In this document: in pieces, positions 1 through 10,263 of the stretch
Layout: the number at the start of each line of letters is the position of its first letter
Position numbering within the stretch: position 1 is the first letter of the stretch
NCBI GenBank assembly: GCA_027924585.1
Contig: BSBM01000151.1
Coordinates: forward strand, 6,977,501-7,041,500
DNA length: 64,000 nt
Source of the DNA: Larix kaempferi
Lineage: Eukaryota > Streptophyta > Pinopsida > Pinales > Pinaceae
Reading direction: 5' to 3'
Notes under the pieces: model-generated
The model's database searches: none
What the model saw: only the letters and a program-made list of their open reading frames with translations
What the model was told of the DNA's origin: nothing
Position numbers and translations under genes: made by a program

Positions 1-2
1 TA

Positions 3-131
3 TCAGTTATTGTTCATGGCTAAATGTTGAAGATGGAGGATGAGAAATTTTTCATCCAGATCTTGGATTTTGGTTTGGATGGCTGCAAGTGCTTCCTCCA
101 TGGTGTGTGCTCCTACTCGGGTGACAACCAT
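3..131 (-). pseudogene. Possible N-terminal stub of an LTR-retrotransposon gag
   Basis: Reading leftwards from an ATG at 131, there are 42 codons before a TGA at 5-3. The peptide starts MVVTRVGAHTMEEALAAIQ and continues with an acidic, heptad-like stretch. Plant Ty3/gypsy gag proteins often begin with a short basic/Thr segment followed by an MEEAL..AIQ-type coiled coil, so this may be the first codons of a dead gag. The early stop and the window edge prevent confirmation; a chance ORF is possible. Confidence 0.35.
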
Positions 132-595
132 AACCAGTTTTTTTTTTTTGTTTTTGGAATGGGTAGAAAAACACAAACAGAAGCTGATTTAGCAAAGGGA
201 AATTTGGATTGGGGAAAAAATCTAATGGGTAATTGGGGTTTGACTAGATTTTTGACACTGTCGAAAGGAAAGGAAAGCAGAAAAGAGGGATTTCAGAAGC
301 AGGGTGAAAGAATGAGAAAATTTGGCATAGAGGGACAAAGAAGCAGAATTAGAAAAGGAACTCTGTTGTAAAATTGGAAGGCGATCGGGTGAAAATCGAA
401 GAAGTTGTGGCAAACCCTAAAAATAGACAAATGTGATATTTCGGGTGTTGGGAAGTGGAATGTGGGATAGGGTCCTCAGGAATGAAATATGCAGAATGGG
501 ATTGCAGGGGTGTCAGAGAAGTTTCAAGGGAAACAGAGTTAAAACAAGGGAGATATGGCGGAAAAACATAATTTTATACTCCTTTTTTTCCAGAA
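132..595. other. Single-copy flank, no gene recognised
   Basis: Purine-rich on the + strand, with short T and A runs. Small ORFs on both strands show no recognisable motif. If the gag-like stub on the minus strand is real, this would be its untranslated leader, but no primer-binding site or LTR end was found here. Confidence 0.4.
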
Positions 596-790
596 ATGGA
601 TCTACAACAGCGTGGAAGGGATCGGCAACAAATGGATCTGAAACGACACTGAATGGATCGAAAACGAATGGATCTGGAATGGCTTTTAGAATAAATATGG
701 AACGGATTTCAGAATGGATCTGAAACGATTGGATATGAAACGGCTCGGAATGGATCTGAAACAACATGGAAGTGATCGGCAACAGTTCAG
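596..790. repeat. Degenerate short tandem repeat built on ggatctgaaac
   Basis: The motif atggatctgaaac, or close variants (aatggatcgaaaac, ggatatgaaac, gaagggatcggcaac), recurs roughly every 18-25 bases. Copies are uneven and diverged, so this is an old minisatellite rather than a coding repeat. ORFs through it on both strands are low-complexity products of the repeat. Confidence 0.65.
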
Positions 791-1426
791 CTGAAAATAG
801 ATATGGACCCCAAGTATGTTCAGCTTTCTAACAGTTCAGGTGTTTCACTTAGCCACCAATGCTATCTGACGGCTTGCGTATTGGGGCAGTACCCCTTACT
901 CCACCGCTCAGATAAAACTGATAACCGCTTTCCCACAAATGACAACTCTTGGTTTAACTTACGGGTGGGAACTAGTCAATCAGGTAGGGGTCGTTTCCCT
1001 TTTCGCTGGCAGGTCCTCTCAATGGGCTAGCTACTTTGGGGTTCTTGTGGTACTCCTTACAATGAGTTTTAGGGCTTATGGCCAAGTACTTCCCACAGTT
1101 AAGCAGATAGGGATTATTCCTAGATCCGAACTTGCAATAGATGTGAAAAAAAAAATTGCCAGAAATTCCACCCAACGAGCCCAAGAAAGTGCTCTTATAC
1201 CAGATGTGATGAACCTGCAACAATTAATTAATAAGAATATGCGAAATAGCAGAAATGACAGAACTCATAATCACTTTGATTGATCGTAGGCCACTTCAAG
1301 GGGGCAACCTCCTTTGAGCAATCTCAATACAAATAACTTCACGGTGACTTCATAGGCCTCAACACACACTTATATACTAAGTCTAGGCGCCAATACTATG
1401 ATTCAAAACCATGGGCTAATACAAAA
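791..1426. other. Unassigned flank sequence with a 114-codon ORF
   Basis: Higher in GC than the surrounding DNA. It holds one + strand ORF (939-1283) with a hydrophobic middle but no motif I recognise, and an overlapping minus-strand ORF of 83 codons. Neither can be supported as a gene. The segment could be LTR or leader sequence of the minus-strand gag-like stub; that is inference. Confidence 0.35.
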
Positions 1427-1545
1427 TATGGATCAACAAAACTATGGGCGACTTACAAAGCATATGCGCCAAGAACAATAACACAAACTATGGATCAACA
1501 AATACTACGTGACGACTTACAAAGCATATGCGTCCAACAACAATA
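1427..1545. repeat. Imperfect direct duplication, ~62-bp period
   Basis: tatggatcaacaaa occurs at 1427 and 1489, each followed by the shared block gacttacaaagcatatgcg. Two units with small indels. Confidence 0.7.
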
Positions 1546-1577
1546 TACTAACAAAGTAAATACATGGGTTCCTAACA

Positions 1578-1648
1578 GATGATGATGGTGATGATGATGA
1601 AGACGTTGATGATGATGGTGATGGTGATGAATATGATGACGAGGAGGG
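1578..1648. repeat. GAT/GGT trinucleotide microsatellite
   Basis: A run of gatgat, ggtgat and gaagac triplets, about 70 bp, purine-rich on the + strand. It lies just before the opposite-skewed pyrimidine tract. Confidence 0.85.
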
Positions 1649-1689
1649 TATCCACCATATGTATATATTCACAATTATCCAAGTCCCTA

Positions 1690-2036
1690 TAGAACTCTCT
1701 CCCTTTGTTCACCCTTAATCACTAACCCTATGTGCCTTTATCCCTCCCCCCTGCCCTCTCCCCCCTGCCCTCTCTATCTCACCTTGTATCCCTCCCCCCT
1801 GCCCTCTCTATCTCACCTTGTATTCCTCCCTCCCTATCTCTTTCTTTAGATCTGTCCTAGAATATGTCCCTCACTCCCTTTACCTCCCTCCCTCTACGTC
1901 GCTTTCTCTCCCTTACACCATCTTAGTCCCTGCCACCCCACTGATTCCTCCTTCCCTATCACACACACACACACACAACCTCCCACTTTATTTGTCGCTC
2001 ACACCTCCCTCTAGTATCTCTCTCCCCAACCATCAG

Positions 2037-2070
<34 letters not shown>

Positions 2071-2300
2071 AAACAAGCACACACACACATTATGTCCGTT
2101 TCCATTCTCAAACCCATTCCCCCTCCATCCATATCTATCTCCACCTTTCTCCCTCCATCCCTCACCCTACCTTCTCTCCCTCCCTCTCTCATCACCTCTC
2201 TCTCTCTCACCTTCTATCCCTCCCTCATGTTATCTTTCCCTCAACCTATCCCAATCTCTCCATCACTCCCTCTCTCTCTCTCACTTTATGTCCCTTCCCC

Positions 2301-2338
<38 letters not shown>

Positions 2339-2850
2339 CACCACTCCCTACATGTCTCCCACCAACACTTTCTGTTTGTCCCTTCCTATCTATTTATTTC
2401 GTTCTATCCCCATCTATCTCTCACTCCCTCTAAATCCATTCCTCCCCATTGTCCCTCTCCCTCCCTCCTCTATGTCTCTCCACCCTTGTATTCTTTATTT
2501 CTCTCTCACATCTCCCTTGCCTCCATCCATTCCCCCTTGTCACTCAAGTCTCACTTTCAACTTATAACCCTATACCTATTCAAAACCTCTTCTACTTTTA
2601 ATAGTGCTCTCAAGCTCCACTTCCCTTCACCCCATGTAGCCCATCATGTTCTCATTCCCTTCATCTCTCCCCACTCAAGCTTCCAACATCCTTCTAAGCC
2701 CTTCTAAGCCCTTGACCCTTTCCCACCCCTATTAAATATTAACCATATATTCCCTTGACCCTTCCCCAACCCTTCTCAAATATTAACCAAAAATTTCCTT
2801 GAGTCTTCGACACCCCCTCTCTCTCAAGTATTAAACATATATTTTATGAT
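1690..2850. repeat. Pyrimidine-rich tract with CT and CA microsatellites
   Basis: About 1.1 kb in which the + strand is overwhelmingly C and T (ctccct, tctctc, ccctcc words). It contains (CA)n near 1959-1977, (CT)n near 2035-2070 and 2262-2336, and a tandem duplication of the block from about 1739 (cctcccccctgccctctc) between 1738 and 1825. The long Ser/Leu/Pro ORFs here (for example 1818-2567) are artefacts of composition. Such strand-asymmetric tracts can form triplex DNA; no function is implied. Confidence 0.9.
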
Positions 2851-2851
2851 T

Positions 2852-2950
2852 TACATAACGCGAGCACGTTTTGGCACTACATAACGTGTACGCGTTATGC
2901 AGTTATATAACACGTACGCGTTATGTAGTTATATAACGCGTGCGAGTTCT
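2852..2950. repeat. 26-bp tandem repeat of a near-perfect palindrome (CG/AT)
   Basis: ataacgtgtacgcgttat (2881-2898) and ataacacgtacgcgttat (2907-2924) are near-palindromic 18-mers separated by gcagttat, giving a 26-bp period. Partial units lie at both sides (from 2853 and up to about 2950). The CpG-rich core in AT-rich DNA suggests a satellite fragment or subterminal repeat of a transposon. Confidence 0.75.
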
Positions 2951-3917
2951 TGAATTCTAAAAGCGCGAAAATATTTTTGAATTTAAACAGAATGCGCTCA
3001 TATTTTGTAGAGCCTAAACCAAGCCGACTCACTTGTTCGCATGTCAACAATAATCCTATGTGTATGCTTTGGAGTTTTCTTCGGTAATTCCAAACCTGTC
3101 CTATGTTAATGATAAACCAAAGCTAATTGGGCATTTCTTCCAGTTTCTAGAGAAGCCTGTGCTTAGCCACTCGTTACAATATGCTACACATAGTCATTTT
3201 TGACGAAATCTTAGACACAAATAGCATTTTTTCTGCAGATTCCAAATATGTAACTTTTATTTTGAAATATTAATTTTTCCTATTTTCTTTCAATTTCTTT
3301 TGTGTCCTACCTCCTTAACTCGTGAAACACATTGTTAGTGTTTCTTCCATAACTTTTTCAATTCTCGATCATTTCAAAAAACAATTGTATGGTGCACAAG
3401 AGGACACTAACCTCCACCTTCTATGGAAAAACCATTTCAAGATTTTTGCATTAAGACCTTCAAAGGTTCCACCCACAAAAGAGGTACTATTTTCGAGGTT
3501 TGATCACCTAGACAATTATAAAAATATTATAAAATTACTAATTTAATTTTCGAAAAATAATGGCGCACAAGTGCTATGTGTTCTCTACATGCATGCCCAT
3601 TTTTGTAGCTTGATTCCATCATTTAGGCCCTGAAAGGCTGCACCCACAAAAACATATATCTTATCATTTGCCTGAAAAATAAAAAGTGTCTGTTAGGAAA
3701 AACGAAACTTGACATAGCTATGCAAATTTTCAATACATAAAAGTTATATATTCAGAAATGTGATTCAATTTCCTATGTTTCATCTTTTTTACTCAATGCA
3801 AGTTATTTTGCGTAAGTATCTCAAAATATCCAAGTAAGTTGAAGGATGCCTGATTTTTCAGTTTTCTATTGCATCTAACGAGCCAAAAGTGACCCTCACT
3901 AGCCTGCACTGACCCTA
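2951..3917. other. AT-rich single-copy flank up to the array edge
   Basis: Non-coding in appearance. The longest ORF (3322-3546, 74 codons) has no recognisable motif. No similarity to the repeat unit is visible until 3918, where similarity with 17213 onwards starts abruptly. Confidence 0.5.
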
Positions 3918-3933
3918 GTCTCATTACATTCTT

Positions 3934-4434
3934 ATGTTGAATAGAGCGGGTATCACCTTTTCAAAATCAGTAGATGTAGTGATTGGGGAAGGAGTGAAAT
4001 CTTTTGAAGTACTCACACTGAAGAAGGCATATGAGGTTCTTATAAATGGGCTAGCGCCTGTTTATCACAAATGGTCGTCGAACTATATTTGGAAATGCCA
4101 CATCCCTTTGAATATTAAGTGCTTCATCTGGATCTATTTGGAGAACAAAATCCTCATGTGGGATAACCTCACCAAACGAGGATTTTCTGGTCCTGTTCGT
4201 TGTGTTCGCTGTTTGAGAGGGCTGGAATCTGTGTCACACTTATTTGTTCACTGTCATTTCATTAGGCTATTGTGGAGGGAGATTGAACATGCACTTAATT
4301 TTACAAGGGTATGGTGTAGTAATAGTCTTCGGGACTGTTTGTACGATTGGTTTTATAACAAGCCTCGGTTCAAGGATCTCACATTTTTCCTTATATGGGA
4401 GGTGCGGAAATCCCAGAATAGATGCATATTCTAG
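3934..4434 (+). pseudogene. LINE ORF2 fragment: reverse-transcriptase zinc-binding (zf-RVT) domain
   Basis: An open stretch of 166 codons matching the zf-RVT domain found after the RT in plant LINE ORF2 proteins. Visible landmarks are YIWKCHIPLNIKCFIW, then DNLTKRGF, then paired cysteines (VRCVRCLRG) and HLFVHCHFIRLLW. This order (W...P.K...W, nL..RG, C..C, H.F..C....W) is the family signature. The domain is thought to assist nucleic-acid binding of ORF2. It ends at a TAG before the RNase H part and has no upstream RT, so it cannot work alone. Confidence 0.85.
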
Positions 4435-4439
4435 GATGT

Positions 4440-4730
4440 AAAACCTTCTGTGCACTCGGTTTTCCTTCGGATCATTACTGCACTTTATGAATTCATTGTT
4501 GTTCCCTCATTTAAACCTCCAAGGACTTTTAATAAGCAGGGATGGTTCTCCACCTTTTTTATTGTTGTCATTTCACACTTAAGATGGGCATCGGTTCAGG
4601 AAGCAATAATGAAGCCGAATTTTTGGCCTTATGGGGCCTTTTATGGTTCGCTAAGTGCAGGGCTATTATCATAATTCAAATCTTTGGTGACTTCAGGGTG
4701 GCGGTTCATTGGGCCGCGAAAGCTACATAG
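4440..4730 (+). pseudogene. LINE ORF2 fragment: RNase H-like domain
   Basis: Two frames together read as a plant-LINE RNase H domain: FNKQGW in one, then a GIGSGSNNEAEFLALWGLLW stretch followed by QIFGDFRVAVHWA in the other. The NNEAE..AL and later GD..V patterns are typical of RNase H domains of the RVT_3 type. A frame change falls near 4560 and a stop follows at 4728. Such domains degrade the RNA strand of RNA:DNA hybrids; this copy is dead. Confidence 0.75.
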
Positions 4731-5124
4731 ATTCATGTCACTGGGTATGACCACTCAACTGTCCAAGGAGGCTACAGGACAAATGGATGGTTATATTTCA
4801 TTTGAAAAATGATCTGAAAATGCATCGGTGGAGGAGGGTGCGGAAAAATATTTCTACAGTAGGCCCGTCTAGTATGTTTTTTACCTTTTGTATGGAAGCT
4901 ACACGCTATGTATGTAACAATTATTATATTTGTCGATGGCATACAATGTTAGGCAGACATTCCGGACTTGTAGATGTTATTGTATCATTCACGTTTCCAT
5001 TTTTGGTGGGCTAAGAGGTTTGAGTTGTATTCTCTATATTACAACCTTATTGAAGTAACTTTGATTCTAAAAAGAATATCAAATTGCAACTTTATTCTTA
5101 TTGGAAAATAAATGTGTGATTTTT

Positions 5125-5244
5125 AGGCGAAAGCTAAGCATTGAGCTGTAGAGCATTAAATGCGGCGGCTCAATGCTTAGGGTCCATTGGATTCGGAGAC
5201 CGCAGCATTTAATGCTCCGCAGCTCAATGCTTAGCTTTCGGCTA
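5125..5244. mobile_element. 120-bp inverted-repeat (MITE-like) hairpin, copy 1
   Basis: The left arm begins aggcgaaagctaagcattga and the right arm is its near-perfect reverse complement, ending gctttcggcta. Arms are about 45 bases around a loop of about 30. attttt flanks both sides, a plausible 6-bp target duplication. It lies about 290 bp upstream of the gene start. Copy 1 carries extra arm mismatches (gtagag and gcagcattt) that weaken the stem compared with the other copies. Confidence 0.8.
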
Positions 5245-5530
5245 ATTTTTAAACCATTGTACGACCACCTTGGTAGAGATGAACGCCCCTAGCACCTTGA
5301 TAGTATCAAAATGTGCATTGATCATTCCTAAAAGGTATGTCATGGCGCTATAATTCAGTTTAAAATAACCCTTAAAACAAATGGAAAAAAATAAACGTAA
5401 CAAACATCGATTTATGACCGTTGATTCGCATCGGTATTTATTGCAGTTGGGAGAGTTCATCTCCATATTCATATTCATTCATATTCAGATTAAACCATTT
5501 GTGACCGTTGAAGAGAAAAAGGAAATAGAT
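5245..5530 (+). promoter_or_regulatory. 5' region of gene copy 1
   Basis: The presumed promoter/leader, by position. It contains ctataa near 5349 (TATA-like). Compared with copy 2 it lacks 21 bases (copy 2 has a cacgtac-containing segment between two cgatt repeats) and has a 4-bp expansion in the catattcattcatattc run. As a result an upstream ATG (5414, or 5381) is in frame with the main ORF here, unlike in copy 2. Promoter assignment is inference. Confidence 0.3.
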
Positions 5531-7043
5531 ATGGAGAGCGACATGGAAATGACACCCGAAAAATATATGGATATGATCAGTGAGGACTTTGCTTTTGACC
5601 CAGTTCGATTACCACTTGACCAAGATTCGACTCGGAATCTTTATGACAGAAAAACTTTGGAGAGCATCTGGGAAACTGCACGTGAGGCTCGAAACCACCA
5701 GACAATGGTTCGACGTAAAATATGCCATTCCTCAGACGGAATTGAGGAAAGAGATGGAAGAGTACATTAATCTTCGGAACATTCCCATAAATGCCAAGAT
5801 CGATGTAATTGCAGACTATACAAAAATTCTGGAGGAGGGCGAGATGAAGCAACTTCTAGAAACGTTGCGTCCAGACAACTACACATTGCCAAAATCATAC
5901 TGGAATATGACATGGAAGACAATTAATCTTATACGATTGTATTGTCAATCGAATGTGCAAAACATTGAGACATTCAGAAATTTAAATGGCTACACATATT
6001 TTACAGAGATCCTCGCAAAAGTGAACGAATATTTCATCATTCACAACTATAGCAACTATACAGATATTAGGAAATTAGACTCTGCTTCTATGAATATTTG
6101 TAAGGAAATCCTAAGGCTCCTTGACTTGATTGGCCTGATATCATCGGACATAGTTGGAGAAAACTCCATGGGATATGATACGATTAAAAGCTTGATCAAC
6201 ATTATTTGGTATTTTTATTTTTATAATCTCGGTTTTGTGAAAATCGGGACGATTGTTTTGAGACTTTATTCTATAATATTCGATGAGTTGGCTACCGATA
6301 CTCTGAATGTTCTCGGATGGCAAGGTTACTTGAATGCTTTACAAGGTGAAGAAAGTCAGGGGCCGGTTAGCCTACTTAGTGTTGTCATTAATAAGTTTTC
6401 TTTCACCAATGAAAACGGTGAGAGGGATGTAAGGAGTATTCTTAGTGAAGATTTGAATCACGGAATTGCTATTCTGCGAAGATATTTTCTGTATAGTAAT
6501 GGCTATAACCATGAGTACGCAGCAGCAGTAGGTGATCTATACGCAGCAGCAGTAGCTGATGCCCTAAGTCTCTGCATCTCAAGGGAGATTGAGATATCGG
6601 ACGAGAGAGAATTTACGGAAGGACAAATGCGCGAAGCCCGAACTGAGAGATTCCATAACTCTCAGGCCTTAAAAAAGGGTTTAAGGCTTATCTATGAAAT
6701 AATTTCGGTAGGAGGAATGCTAGCTGATATTCTACAAGGTACCCAGATAGTGAAAAATATCGTAGATAATATGTTGAGGCTGCATTTAACATTTGTATGT
6801 GAGAAAGAAGGGTGTATCAAATTTGCCTGCTGCGTTCACACCAGAAGAATTGTAATTCTTGTATTGGAGATCCTCCGAAACGTCTCCGAGAGAGGAGGAG
6901 TGCTATTTGGTATTGATCCTGTCCGCATATTCTCTGAAATAGTTGAGCGCACTACTTCCAAGAATCCCGGGTTCTGTGTTGAAGATTTAATGGATCATTT
7001 CTCTCCTGCATTTTGTGACTTCTACATGAATGGCTGGCTGTAA
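5531..7043 (+). pseudogene. Tandem gene copy 1: frameshifted unknown helical protein
   Basis: Same gene as 20743-22260, but with five bases missing near 5695 (gaaaccaccag here, gaaacccctacaccag in the others). The N-terminal frame starting MESDMEMTPEKYMDMISEDF therefore runs into a stop at 5770, while the rest of the protein stays open in another frame to a TAA at 7041-7043. It is thus broken unless translation restarts downstream. From about 5701 to 7366 it is nearly identical to copy 2 (two differences noticed), yet the first 170 bases differ at about six places. The same 43-codon in-frame extension follows the stop. Confidence 0.85.
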
Positions 7044-7257
7044 ACCTTAATGGATCATTTCTCTCATGCATTTTTTTCAATAATAAGGGATTGTGAAAGT
7101 TCACTTAGACTTCTCTGCTTGAAACAAATGGACGATGTTACAAAAAAAAACCTTATTTCATTGGAGAAATCATGAAATTGTTTTTCTCTTGAAACAAATA
7201 GAGCACGTTCCCAAAGAAATCCTTGTTATTTTCGAGAAATTATTAAACTGCTCTACA
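7044..7257 (+). other. Post-stop coding-like extension and 70-bp repeat, copy 1
   Basis: After the TAA at 7041 the same frame stays open for 43 codons to a TGA at 7173-7175 and looks protein-like (LMDHFSHAFFSIIRD, then CLKQMDDVTKKNLISLEKS). A 60-bp direct repeat spans the stop. A diverged 70-bp duplication follows: cttgaaacaaat at 7118 and 7188. The second unit also reads like protein (LLKQIEHVPKEILVIFEK). See copy 2 for interpretation. Confidence 0.7.
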
Positions 7258-7362
7258 AATTCTTGAGATCAGTTATCATTTGTTTAAATTTCTTAAAGAT
7301 ATCATTTTCCTACTCCGATTTCAAATTTAAGAATCTATATAATAATCTAAGATTTTCTTAGC

Positions 7363-7905
7363 TCCAAATAGTTAAACGCAATATAAGCTTCTTTTTGGTT
7401 TGTTTGTCACCTTTCTGAAAAGTGGCCGAAACTAACTCGCCAAAACTACTACTTGAAACGTAGTTTTCCTCACTTCTCAAAGTTCGGTTCAATGAGGAAA
7501 TATTTGTAATGCATTCACGCCCAGTGAACGGTTCCTGTATGACTATGAATTCATAAAATTGATTATGAATGGATTCAAAATAATTTACCATTATTAACAT
7601 ATCATTAAAACTAATTAACATATTAATAATTTATCAATATTAACATATCATTAGAACTAACGAAGTGCTTAAATGCAATAGCTTCGAACTTTTTTGGTTT
7701 GTTTGTCACCTTTCTGAAAAGTGGCCTGAAAAAGATATCATTAGAACTAACTGCCAAAACTACTTCTACTTGAAACGTAGTTTTTCTCACTTCCCAAAGT
7801 TCTGTGGAATGAGGAAATATTTGGAATGCATTCGGGCCCAGTGAACGGTTCATGTATGATTATGAATTCATAAAATTAATCATGAATGGATTCAACATAA
7901 TTTAG
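7363..7905. repeat. ~300-bp tandem duplication downstream of gene copy 1
   Basis: Two diverged direct units. ggtttgtttgtcacctttct starts at 7397 and 7696, and later blocks (gaaacgtagtttt, gaggaaatattt, cccagtgaacggttc, atgaattcataaaatt) recur in the same order. Antisense ORFs through both units are open but related only because the DNA is duplicated. No known family recognised. Confidence 0.85.
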
Positions 7906-8552
7906 AATTACTTATATTCCAATTATTTTGTTTTTAGTTAATATTTATTCAGTTTTGAATTAGTAATTTAATACGTCTTAAGAGTACATCTATTCACTAT
8001 ACTTTTTATTTTATATTTTATGTTTCATAGACAATTCAAACAACAAACCCATTTTTATTAAAAATATTTGCCTCATTTTTATTTACATATCAATGTACAC
8101 AAATCTTATGATAAAGAAGAAGAACTCTTGTATTTCCTTTTATCTTAATCACATACTTATATTCATTAACATAAATAACTATATTTATTATTATATTCAT
8201 TCCTATCAATGCCATGTGTAAATCCATAATAGAGTATAGAGTAATCGTGAAGATTATTGTGGTGTCCGAGGCAAAATTAATAAGAACTAAAATATGCTCA
8301 ACAAGTTTGCATTTTGAAGTGAATTCAAATAGATTCAAATCTAAGGGATTTTCATTTATTTGTTACTTGGATGGAGTGTGATTTGGAAATTAATTGAATG
8401 AAGAGAAATTTGGTTTTTTGTCTCACTAAATTACAACATTTACTAAAAGTTTTTATTAAGTCCAAATTGTAATATATCTATCATATATCACACAAAAAAA
8501 TAACACAACAAAAACTCACAGCAAGAGGGGGCGCTTACCCGAGTAGCGGGTT
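7906..8552. other. AT-rich spacer, unit 1
   Basis: Very AT-rich with no supported gene. The antisense ORF of 82 codons at 8090-8338 lacks motifs and is broken in the other units. Confidence 0.5.
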
Positions 8553-8958
8553 GTTGAGAGAGGGATGCCCATTATCCTTGCTATTATTCTTACTCCTAAT
8601 CGAGGGTTTGAGTCATCTCATTGGAAATGCTAAGACTCAGGGGAAGATTCAAGGTATTCAGATTGATTTTAAGATAAGGGACTAAGTTGGAAAATTGGAA
8701 GCGGTAAGCAGAACTATTTATTGGCACAGATCTGGTTATGGGAGTTTAACATTATTATAGGTTGTGTGATTCAATACTCAATCTTCTACACTCCTGTACT
8801 CTCATATTTCTTTCTCAGATCTGTCGACCACTTGTGAGTCACTCTTCGGTTTCTTATGTTTCAAATAGAGCTCGTATCACCATTTCAGATTGTGAGGATG
8901 CAGTGATTTGGGAAGGAGTTAAATCTTTTGGAGTACTCAAAGGGAAGAAGCACTACTA
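8553..8958 (+). mobile_element. Internally deleted LINE remnant, unit 1
   Basis: gagagagggatgcccattat and the following sequence match the RT segment at about 16297-16410 of the long LINE. After unrelated or rearranged sequence, similarity resumes at about 8740 with the segment at 17050-17160 and the start of the zf-RVT region (ggaaggagttaaatctttt). The RT catalytic FVDD segment and most of the C-terminal part are missing. A second, older LINE insertion carried inside the unit. Confidence 0.8.
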
Positions 8959-10263
8959 CATGGTGGCGATGTTTAAGAGGTTTTTTAACAAAAAACTACC
9001 ATTGTGTCTTAAAATTTTATTTTACATGTTTTGAGAATGTTTAAGACAATTTTTTTAAGACTTGGCATTTCCTCTCAAATATCTATTTTCTATGGCTTTT
9101 TTTTTTAGTTACTATTTTCTTACGTGGAAAGTGATTTTATGATTTTATGAGGGAGGGAAGCAAAAAATGGTTTTGCATGAAGCTTTGGAAAATTAAGCAT
9201 CTTAGGTTGTTCTCTTCTTCGAGGTAAATCTCTATGCATTCTTTTTCACGTTTTGCATTTCCGGTGAATAGTAAAAGTGTTCTGAGAAGCAATTTTAGAT
9301 ACATAAGATAGGGGTTTATGGGGTTTGGTACAGATATGGTTCATTCACTCTATTTGGGGTAATTTTGAAAACTAGAATTCTTCTCGAGCTTGATGTCCGT
9401 TAATTAAATGACGATTATTAAACTCTTCATCATGTCGATCATTAAACTATGTGTAGGATTCGCTCTGGCAGATATGAGGAGATCACGAATATCTTTATTT
9501 CTTTTTCTTTCCTTTTTATTTAAATCTTGAAACTAGGAATTTTTCCAAGACATCCTACTCAATCGAACTCGAAGGATAGAGGTAGGGCTTATAGAAGGGA
9601 TGTGTACTAATGTGCTTGGTTTGGTGCTAGAACGAGTTGTTCTCGTTGATGTATAAATGGCATCCGTGTATTCAATAAAGGTATTAGCGAGAAAGTCCCC
9701 AGACACAGAATAGAAGCCCGCAACACTCTTACCATTTTGAAATTTTAATAAACATACTCCCCATTTTGATAACTGTAACCTGCTGGTAAGAAGGTTTTAG
9801 AGCCTACATTTCAGGACAAATGAAAGGCAAGGGAACCAACGAGGAATTTACAATAAATTTTATCTTGTCTAGGCATAAATTATGTTCCAGGCGCCAATCT
9901 TGATACTGAAGGGCTAGGTTCAGCCACTGCTCCTGGTCCCGAATAAACAACTAATGTAGAAAAACCAGTCGATATCTATTGAAAAGCTGGTTATTATCTT
10001 CTTGGAGACGGCTTGGATGCATTTGCTTGGAGATTCCGACGGAACATTTGCAGAGATGTCGAACGAGTTCAAATAAAAGCTAGTGAGTGGTGGCGATTTT
10101 ATCTCATTTTAATAAGCATTGTTACTCTTCCAAACGGTTATGTTGATGCATACAAGTTATAACTAACCCGTTTTGATATGATTATGAGCTGAGCAGGCTT
10201 AGGCCCTTCAGACATAATATGGAGTGAACAAGCCTTCCAAACGCCACGCTGACAAATGGAGGA
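8959..10263. other. Spacer with possible LTR or promoter-like segment, unit 1
   Basis: No intact gene. At 9630-9679 there is a small perfect hairpin (aacgag-ttgtt-ctcgtt), then tataaat at 9652 and aataaa at 9674, a TATA-plus-polyadenylation arrangement like the R region of an LTR, but no LTR ends were found. Between about 10003 and 10159 one frame reads 52 residues ending in PNGYVDAYKL with a hydrophobic stretch; it is open in the copies but I cannot assign it. Confidence 0.4.

Larger units (their letters stand above)
3918..5095 (+). mobile_element. 5'-truncated LINE (3' end only), first in the array
   Basis: Similarity to the longer LINEs starts abruptly at 3918 and covers only the C-terminal zf-RVT and RNase H parts of ORF2 plus the 3' end. 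No endonuclease or RT sequence lies to its left, which is the usual look of a 5'-truncated LINE insertion. Relative to the other copies it lacks 86 bp net after the RNase H part (copy 2 has about 88 bases near 19873-19960 where this copy has two). Its sequence is clearly more diverged from the other copies than they are from each other. Confidence 0.85.

Noticed and set aside
1818-2567. 249-codon ORF rich in Ser, Leu and Pro
   Set aside because: It lies entirely in the pyrimidine-rich tract, overlapping frames are equally open, and the composition is dictated by CT repeats.
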